From JAFNGF01 sp964567045 (GTDB taxonomy: Bacteria > Planctomycetota > Phycisphaerae > Sedimentisphaerales > Anaerobacaceae), in contig CAZMLE010000101.1 in NCBI GenBank assembly GCA_964567045.1, positions 1 through 11,811 of the forward strand: a stretch of DNA of 11,811 nt, written 5' to 3'. A program made the position numbers and the translations under genes. This document shows positions 6,878 to 11,811 of the stretch, piece after piece. The notes under the pieces are model-generated. The model did no database searches. It had not been told where the DNA came from and worked only from the letters and a program-made list of their open reading frames with translations. The number at the start of each line of letters is the position of its first letter. Position 1 is the stretch's first letter.

Positions 6878-6947
6878 GTATTGCGTAGTGCGCAGTGGGC
6901 AGTGCGTTTTTTCCTTTTTGCAATACGCTTCATGCACTACGCCCGAC
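6878..6947. repeat. GC-rich heptamer array with central orientation switch
   Basis: Ten 7-base units can be read. GTATTGC, GTAGTGC, GCAGTGG and GCAGTGC come first (6878-6905). A 14-base pyrimidine-rich spacer, exactly two periods long, follows (6906-6919). GCAATAC, GCTTCAT, GCACTAC and GCCCGAC come last (6920-6947). GTATTGC/GCAATAC and GTAGTGC/GCACTAC are exact reverse complements. The array lies 26 bases beyond the stop of the SWIM gene, in the 267-bp gap upstream of the STAS gene. The remainder of that gap (6707-6877) holds the STAS ribosome binding site and nothing else I can name. Confidence 0.82.
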
Positions 6948-6973
6948 GAAATCCGCAGCCCCGATCGGCTCTT

Positions 6974-8740
6974 CTATCGCAGCCTGTCTAACAACTTCAT
7001 GAAATTCCGTTTGGCTTTGAATTTAGTCCTCAAAGAAGACACGTATTCGGCAAATTCCTCTTCCTTGCCCAGGCCTTTGGCAAGCTCCCCGATCTTCTTA
7101 ATCAGGCGTACCGCCTCCGCGTAAGCATTATTGCTGGTTCGCTGAACAAGTGGATCAACGTGGGCCTGGTAAACGCCTATGGCATCCGCCGGATGATCCT
7201 TTTCTCGCAACTGTGCCAACTGCATCCAGAGGTCGTCGCTGCAGCCTCCCGTCCGGGCCTCGTGCCAGGCGGCCTCGACATCCTTTTCCCAGATGAATAT
7301 TTCAACGAGCGTGGAATGGTCCGTAGCCCCATACCAGCGTCGGTCTGCTTGGGTTCGGCCTTTCTTTTCGTGGGCGATCGTCTTTCGAATATATTCAATC
7401 GCTTGCTGCCGCCACTTGGGCCATTCCTTGGCACGGTCTGCGTGTTCTTTAAGCTGCTTGTAGTTTTCAAGATGCGGATGCTCAGCAAAATTTGCCCAGA
7501 TAAGCTGCATTGCCTCGGCGTGGCGTTTTCGCTGATGATATTGGTCGGCAAGAAATTCTCGCAATCGGCTGTCAGTATTTTCAGGAAAGGCCTGCAATCC
7601 CTTTTCAGCCCACTCCAGGGCCTTGTCTGATTCTCCGGCATCTTTGTACGTCTGAGCAATCTCCAAGAAGCGATACGCGCTGGAAAGGTTCCTGCTCTTG
7701 ACGGCCACAATCGCTTCGACGTCGTCATCAACGTAAGCCAGAGCCTCCATAATCGACGCCAGCCGGTACCGGCGGTGGTCGTAAGCTGCCTCTGTCTGAC
7801 TGGGCTTGAGCTGCGGGACCTTCTGCCATTCAGCCTCGGCGAGGCTACGGTAAACCGCCAAACCTTTTTCGCCCAGAACATCGGCATAAGTCTCCGCTGC
7901 TTCGCGAAAAGTGTCCCAATCTGTGGTAAGTTCCCATCTGAACAAGCGTTTAGCCAGAGCTTCAGGGTCGGGCTTGGCTTTCACACATGCTCGATGATGG
8001 ATTTCCTGTAAGCGTTCCAAAATAGGAGTCATATATCCATCGGAGTCGTCCATCTCGCTCAGAGCCTTCTCAACTCGGCCAAGTGCATGTTCTGTTAGCT
8101 CAACAACTTCCTGAGCAAAGCCATCTGCCAGCAGCTCATCTATGCAACCAACTACATTGCCTATTCTTCCGGCAAAACCGTAAGCAGCCTCGTAATCTAC
8201 AAAACCCCGCGTATTGGTGGCTTGATTGATCGTTTGCTTAAAGAATTCCAAATCGGGGCCTTTTTGCTTGGAGCGGGCGGCCTTGAACATCAGTCGGTCA
8301 CGCAGTTTCTCGTCTTCCATCATCTGCTCTACGATGATCTCAACCAGCGCGGAGGTTACCTGGGCTGATAAATACTCTCGTACATCATCGAGCGTAACGG
8401 CTGGCTTGGATTTTTTGGTTTTTACCCTTTGCCCGGAAGGCGTTTCGGTTGTAGAACCTACGCCGCCCTGCAGATACGTCAGGCCCACGGCTACGCAATG
8501 TTTGCAAAATACCCCGGCATCTCCCATCGGGCAATCGCACGAACCGTCAAGCTCGTCATTTTTTACCCGCAGCTTTACATTGTAATCGTGCGTACCGGCA
8601 ACCTTAGCGATCAGCGTATTTTTGTCTTCCAGCAGTGAAATTACTCTGCCCTGCTGGTGATAATCTATACCCCGCTCCCACGACCGGCTATCGGTCAGCT
8701 CCTTCAGTTGTGCCTTTGATATCTTCACTAAGTTGGACAA
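6974..8740 (-). CDS. SWIM zinc-finger protein with helical-repeat C-terminus
   Basis: The molecular function is unknown. SWIM fingers bind zinc and are thought to contact nucleic acid or protein. The 588-residue protein has an N-terminal domain with SWERGIDYHQQGRV (20-33) and the finger C68-x-C70, eight residues, C79-x-H81 (CDCPMGDAGVFCKHC), the canonical CxC-x(n)-CxH form. A basic, Ser/Thr-rich linker covers about 92-115. The rest is almost wholly alpha-helical, with tetratricopeptide-like pairs such as AYRFLEIAQTYKDAGESDKALEWAEKGL, as in other long SWIM proteins. The start is uncertain. The best candidate is the TTG at 8738-8740, because an in-frame stop lies two codons upstream, but the GAGG at 8742-8745 is only one base away. 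GTG at codon 5 is an alternative. The gene follows comM by 13 bases and is probably co-transcribed with it. Confidence 0.85.
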   Translation of the reverse strand: MSNLVKISKAQLKELTDSRSWERGIDYHQQGRVISLLEDKNTLIAKVAGTHDYNVKLRVKNDELDGSCDCPMGDAGVFCKHCVAVGLTYLQGGVGSTTETPSGQRVKTKKSKPAVTLDDVREYLSAQVTSALVEIIVEQMMEDEKLRDRLMFKAARSKQKGPDLEFFKQTINQATNTRGFVDYEAAYGFAGRIGNVVGCIDELLADGFAQEVVELTEHALGRVEKALSEMDDSDGYMTPILERLQEIHHRACVKAKPDPEALAKRLFRWELTTDWDTFREAAETYADVLGEKGLAVYRSLAEAEWQKVPQLKPSQTEAAYDHRRYRLASIMEALAYVDDDVEAIVAVKSRNLSSAYRFLEIAQTYKDAGESDKALEWAEKGLQAFPENTDSRLREFLADQYHQRKRHAEAMQLIWANFAEHPHLENYKQLKEHADRAKEWPKWRQQAIEYIRKTIAHEKKGRTQADRRWYGATDHSTLVEIFIWEKDVEAAWHEARTGGCSDDLWMQLAQLREKDHPADAIGVYQAHVDPLVQRTSNNAYAEAVRLIKKIGELAKGLGKEEEFAEYVSSLRTKFKAKRNFMKLLDRLR

Positions 8741-8753
8741 ACCTCATATCAAA

Positions 8754-10295
8754 TCATAATTTCCGGTCCAATTTTCTATAGCTTATAGCTTCGGCGATGT
8801 GCTCGGGCGCGATATTCTCCATGCCGGCAAGGTCAGCGATTGTCCGGGCGACCTTGCAGATTTTATCGTGGGCGCGGGCAGAAAGGCCAAATTCGGTCAT
8901 CGCCTGCTTGAGCATCAGTTCGCCGGCAGAATCCAATTTGCAGAACCTCTCAATCTGCTTGTGGGTCATCCTGGCATTGGTCATCCCGACCCTTTCGGGA
9001 CTGCCGTTGCCAAAGCGCTTCGCCTGAACGTCTCTGGCTCTGGTGACATCCTGCCGCATCGTCGCTGACCCAAGCTGGTCCGACCTGGAGCGGAGCCTGC
9101 TGAAACTTATCGCGGGCACTTCAATGTGAATGTCAATTCTATCTACCAACGGGCCGGATATCTTCGACACGTATCGTTCTATCTGGCCGGGCGTGCACCT
9201 GCACCTTCTCGAATCCGTGCCGAAATATCCGCAAGGGCAGGGATTCATCGCGGCTACAAGAATAAATTGCGCAGGAAAGCGGATACTGCCTTTGGCACGG
9301 GAGACAGTGACAAAGCCGTCCTCTAACGGCTGACGAATCATTTCGAGAACGTGCCGCGGAAATTCAACAAATTCATCCAGAAACAGTATTCCGAAATGGC
9401 TCAGGGATAACTCGCCTGGCCGAGGCACCGTCCCTCCGCCGACCAGCGCAGGGCCGCTGGCTGAATGATGGGGCATCCGCACCGGACGTGTGGCCAAAAG
9501 CGCCTTGTTTTTGCCCAGCAGGCCCACCGAGGAATATACCCGCGTGGTCTGGAGCGATTCTTCAAGGCTCAAAGGCGGCATAATAGTCGCCAATCTTTGG
9601 GCCAACATCGTCTTTCCTGCCCCCGGCGGACCAATCATCATAATGTTGTGTCCGCCAGCGGCAGCGACTGTCATCGCTCGTTTGACGCTCTCCTGGCCTT
9701 TGACGTCTGCAAAATCAACCTCGTAGCCGGACGCTTCATTGAAAAGCTCCTCGATGTTGACGATCGTGGTCTCAAGAGGCAATTGTCCGGAGAGAAAGCC
9801 CACCGCCTGAGCGAGCGAGCCGACGCCATATACTTCCAGAGCCGCAACCACAGCAGCTTCTTTAGCGTTCTCTAAAGGGGCGAGCATTCGACTGAAACCG
9901 TTTGCGGCAGCGGTCATCGCCATACTTAATACGCCGTTGACGGGTCTGACTCGGCCATCCAGTGCGAGTTCGCCGACAACAATAAAATCTTTGACGGGTG
10001 AGCCGACCAAAACGCCCTGGCCGATGAGCATTCCCAGAGCGATTGGCAAATCGAAGGCAGGACCGGCTTTTTTCACATCCGCTGGAGCCAGGTTTATTAC
10101 AGACTGGGTTCTGGGATATTTGTAGCCGCAGTTGATAATTGCGCTTTTGACCCTTTCAGTGCTTTCTTTTACCGCCGCATCGGGCAGTCCAACGATGATA
10201 GACTTTTCGAGCCCGCCCCGCGCAACGTCAACCTCAACCTCACAGATTATGCCTTCGATTCCTTCAAGCGTAACACTGTGAAGCCTGGCTAACAT
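8754..10295 (-). CDS. comM: ComM/YifB-family AAA+ ATPase (Mg-chelatase-like)
   Basis: In naturally competent bacteria ComM is a hexameric helicase that drives branch migration during integration of transforming DNA. Many non-competent species keep it with unclear purpose. The 513 residues match the family. An N-terminal Lon-like domain (1-170) opens with LHSVTLEGIEG and contains IVGLPDAAVKESTERVKSAI (34-53). The AAA+ core has Walker A GPPGAGKT (222-229), the HHSASGPALVGGG segment (276-288) and Walker B ILFLDE (303-308). A CPCGYFGTDSRRCRC cysteine cluster (353-367) and the sensor region GPLVDRIDIHIEVP (381-394) follow. The C-terminal helical domain ends near 510. Residues about 432-438 (SPERVGM) are extra compared with the usual GTGI-TNA pattern and coincide with a palindrome. 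AGGA lies nine bases before the ATG. The gene diverges from the GGT homologue with only 36 bp between them. Confidence 0.95.
   Translation of the reverse strand: MLARLHSVTLEGIEGIICEVEVDVARGGLEKSIIVGLPDAAVKESTERVKSAIINCGYKYPRTQSVINLAPADVKKAGPAFDLPIALGMLIGQGVLVGSPVKDFIVVGELALDGRVRPVNGVLSMAMTAAANGFSRMLAPLENAKEAAVVAALEVYGVGSLAQAVGFLSGQLPLETTIVNIEELFNEASGYEVDFADVKGQESVKRAMTVAAAGGHNIMMIGPPGAGKTMLAQRLATIMPPLSLEESLQTTRVYSSVGLLGKNKALLATRPVRMPHHSASGPALVGGGTVPRPGELSLSHFGILFLDEFVEFPRHVLEMIRQPLEDGFVTVSRAKGSIRFPAQFILVAAMNPCPCGYFGTDSRRCRCTPGQIERYVSKISGPLVDRIDIHIEVPAISFSRLRSRSDQLGSATMRQDVTRARDVQAKRFGNGSPERVGMTNARMTHKQIERFCKLDSAGELMLKQAMTEFGLSARAHDKICKVARTIADLAGMENIAPEHIAEAISYRKLDRKL
8984..9000. repeat. short palindrome inserted in frame in comM
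   Basis: TCCCGA (8984-8989) and TCGGGA (8995-9000) form a perfect 6-bp stem around the 5-base loop CCCTT. The 17 bases encode most of SPERVGM in ComM, where relatives normally go directly from a GTG-like turn to TNARM. The extra length of about six residues agrees with insertion of one such element. The stem is short, so chance is not excluded. Confidence 0.5.
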
Positions 10296-10331
10296 ATTCT
10301 GCTTTCCTTCGTTTCTGCAAAAGAATATCAG

Positions 10332-11777
10332 ATGATGAGAATTAAGTCAAATAGCACGAAGAGGTTACGGCAGGCAAATTTTTCTAAAAAACCCTGTCTT
10401 TCTCATAATTCTCTCATTTTGGGTTTGGCAATATGGCGCCTGATAATACCGATGCCGATATTCGGTTTTGCATTGGGTGGCGTGACCACAGTGGCAACAT
10501 CGGAATTGAAAATCAAAACCGGACACAAGCAGGCCAGGGGTACTGGTGGCATGGTTACTACCGCCTTCCCCTCAGCCAGTGAAGCTGCTATAGAGATTTT
10601 ACGAGCTGGGGGCAATGCTATCGATGCGGCAGTGGCGGCTGCCTGGGCCTTAGCTGTTTGTGAGCCGAGCAGTTCCGGCCTGGGGGGACAAACGACGCTG
10701 CTAATCCGTTTTGCTAACGGCAAGACGCTGGTTGTCGATGGTTATTCTCAGGCGCCTGCGGCGGTCTCGACAGGGCGAGTCTCCAGTAAGGAGCAGCAAA
10801 AGGGTTATCGCGCGTGCACCATTCCATCCACACCGGCCACCCTGGAATTTGCCCGGAAACGTTATGGGGTATTGCCGCCTGCGAAGGTGATGGAACCTGC
10901 AATTCGGCTTGCTGAAGACGGCTACGCGATCACCAGGCTGCAACGGCGCCAGACAAAGTGGTGTCAGAAGGACCTGCTGGCATCTCCTGCCACCGCCAGG
11001 TTGCTTCTGAAGGACGGTCGCCCGTTTCAGATCGGTGACATTTTCCGGCAGAAGGAGTTGGCGGCGACCCTTCGCCGTTTGGCGGAGCTCGGCGCGGAGG
11101 ACTTCTATCAAGGCCAGATTGCCCGTGCCATTGCTGAAGACATGACACGGAACGACGGGCTCATCACAGAAAAAGACCTGGCAGACTATAAGGTTCCGGT
11201 TGAACGTGATGCCCTTGCCGTTACGTACCGGGACTATCAGGTTGTTAGCGTTCCTCCCCCCGGAGGAGGACTGCAGGTGCTCTTAGGGCTAAAGATTCTC
11301 GAACAGTTCCCTTCTCACGACTTAACGCTCCAAATTGATAGATGGTATGAGGTTCTGGCTGAAGTGACGTACGCCGTTTTCCGCCAGCGCGATCGCTTTG
11401 TCGTACATCCGCGAGATTTGACACCTTCGCTGCTCAAGTGGCTCTTAAGCGACGAACGTGCATCTGAAATCGCCAAGCGTATCCAGGCCGATTGCAGTGA
11501 GAATACCAGCGAGTGGCACGGGCATCTTGCCCGTGATTTCATGGGCTGCAAGCCCATGCCACCAGAAGAGCCAGGCGAGACAACGCATCTCTGTACCGTT
11601 GACAGCCATGGCAATGTTGTAGCGCTGACACAATCTATCCAATCGCTTTTTGGCGCCAAAGTAGCTAACGGCCAACTTGGTTTTCTCTACAATAACTATC
11701 TCTGTACCTGTAAGCGACGTCGCCATGCTTACCACCTTGGCAGTCGTTGTATTCCAGTAACCGTTCACGGGGTGTGA
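10332..11777 (+). CDS. gamma-glutamyltransferase-family Ntn hydrolase, C-terminally truncated
   Basis: A self-cleaving GGT-family protein, usually exported, that hydrolyses or transfers gamma-glutamyl or other amide groups. A hydrophobic stretch (28-57) after a basic N-terminus may be an export signal. The start is poorly supported: no ribosome binding site precedes the ATG at 10332. The large-subunit region is clear: GGMVTTAFPSASEAAIEILRAGGNAIDAA (72-100), EPSSSGLGGQ (111-120), IPSTPATLEFARKRYGVL (164-181), and VSVPPPGGGLQVLLGL (305-320). The catalytic threonine is T417 in GETTHL. Only 65 residues follow it, against roughly 180-190 normally, so the oxyanion Gly-Gly region is missing. The reading ends at TGA 11775, and the other two forward frames also stop at 11758 and 11786. 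The Arg that holds the substrate carboxylate (E. coli R114) is replaced by Tyr138 in VVDGYSQAP, and the Asp after LLNN is absent (YNNYLCTC). It may be a divergent enzyme that has decayed. An in-frame palindrome lies at 11513-11562. Confidence 0.72.
   Translation: MMRIKSNSTKRLRQANFSKKPCLSHNSLILGLAIWRLIIPMPIFGFALGGVTTVATSELKIKTGHKQARGTGGMVTTAFPSASEAAIEILRAGGNAIDAAVAAAWALAVCEPSSSGLGGQTTLLIRFANGKTLVVDGYSQAPAAVSTGRVSSKEQQKGYRACTIPSTPATLEFARKRYGVLPPAKVMEPAIRLAEDGYAITRLQRRQTKWCQKDLLASPATARLLLKDGRPFQIGDIFRQKELAATLRRLAELGAEDFYQGQIARAIAEDMTRNDGLITEKDLADYKVPVERDALAVTYRDYQVVSVPPPGGGLQVLLGLKILEQFPSHDLTLQIDRWYEVLAEVTYAVFRQRDRFVVHPRDLTPSLLKWLLSDERASEIAKRIQADCSENTSEWHGHLARDFMGCKPMPPEEPGETTHLCTVDSHGNVVALTQSIQSLFGAKVANGQLGFLYNNYLCTCKRRRHAYHLGSRCIPVTVHGV
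11513..11562. repeat. double-hairpin palindromic repeat inserted in frame before the catalytic Thr of the GGT homologue
   Basis: GTGGCA (11513-11518) pairs with TGCCAC (11557-11562) as an outer stem. Inside are two hairpins: CACGGGC / GCCCGTG around ATCTT (11517-11535), and CATGGGCT / AGCCCATG around GCA (11540-11558). The element is translated as about 17 residues (WHGHLARDFMGCKPMPP). From general knowledge, GGCACGGGCATCTTGCCCG-type palindromes are dispersed repeats in Planctomycetota and Verrucomicrobiota genomes. It lies 11 bases or so before the codons for GETTHL, at the usual large/small subunit junction. Confidence 0.8.
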
Positions 11778-11811
11778 ATCATGGGTAATGCAGCAGTGAT
11801 GGAGCAGCTTG

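Noticed and set aside
7177..7887. Long open frame of 236 codons on the minus strand in another frame within the SWIM gene
   Set aside because: It lies wholly inside the SWIM coding region, its product is rich in Arg, Ser and Pro with no recognisable motif, and the SWIM frame has clear domain matches.
9465..9875. Plus-strand open frame of 136 codons opposite comM
   Set aside because: It overlaps the Walker A region of comM on the opposite strand, and its product shows no family pattern.

Overview
The window looks like a chromosomal stretch from a Planctomycetota bacterium, perhaps of the Phycisphaerae/Sedimentisphaerales kind. This is inferred from the mix of housekeeping genes, a small membrane protein resembling DUF6677, and intergenic and intragenic short repeats. 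No rRNA, tRNA, prophage, insertion sequence or CRISPR array was seen, and the taxonomy is not proven by any single marker.

Layout. Positions 32-829 (minus) hold an unrecognised exported protein downstream of hemL (880-2211, minus; tetrapyrrole synthesis). A 74-bp divergent gap filled by a 7-bp repeat array separates hemL from a plus-strand operon. That operon encodes a PpiD/SurA-like membrane-anchored chaperone without a visible isomerase domain (2286-4508), a membrane protein (4508-5146) and a tiny two-helix membrane protein (5148-5399). Their starts and stops touch, so they are probably translationally coupled. Converging on them is rnc (5434-6144, minus; RNase III), preceded by a lone STAS-domain regulator (6371-6706, minus), a SWIM zinc-finger protein (6974-8740, minus) and comM/yifB (8754-10295, minus). 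comM and the SWIM gene lie 13 bp apart and probably share a transcript. Divergent from comM is a gamma-glutamyltransferase-family gene (10332-11777, plus) that stops early and lacks several canonical substrate-binding residues.

No obvious new multi-gene system is present. The most unusual signal is the repeat load. Three intergenic regions carry heptamer arrays with different unit sequences but the same 7-bp period. Two of these reverse orientation in the middle, and one contains a near-consensus sigma-70-type promoter. At least three protein-coding genes (the exported protein, comM and the GGT homologue) carry short palindromes that appear to have been inserted in frame. In the GGT homologue the palindrome lies just before the catalytic threonine. 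A second protein-level oddity is RNase III with Ser where a metal-binding Asp is expected.
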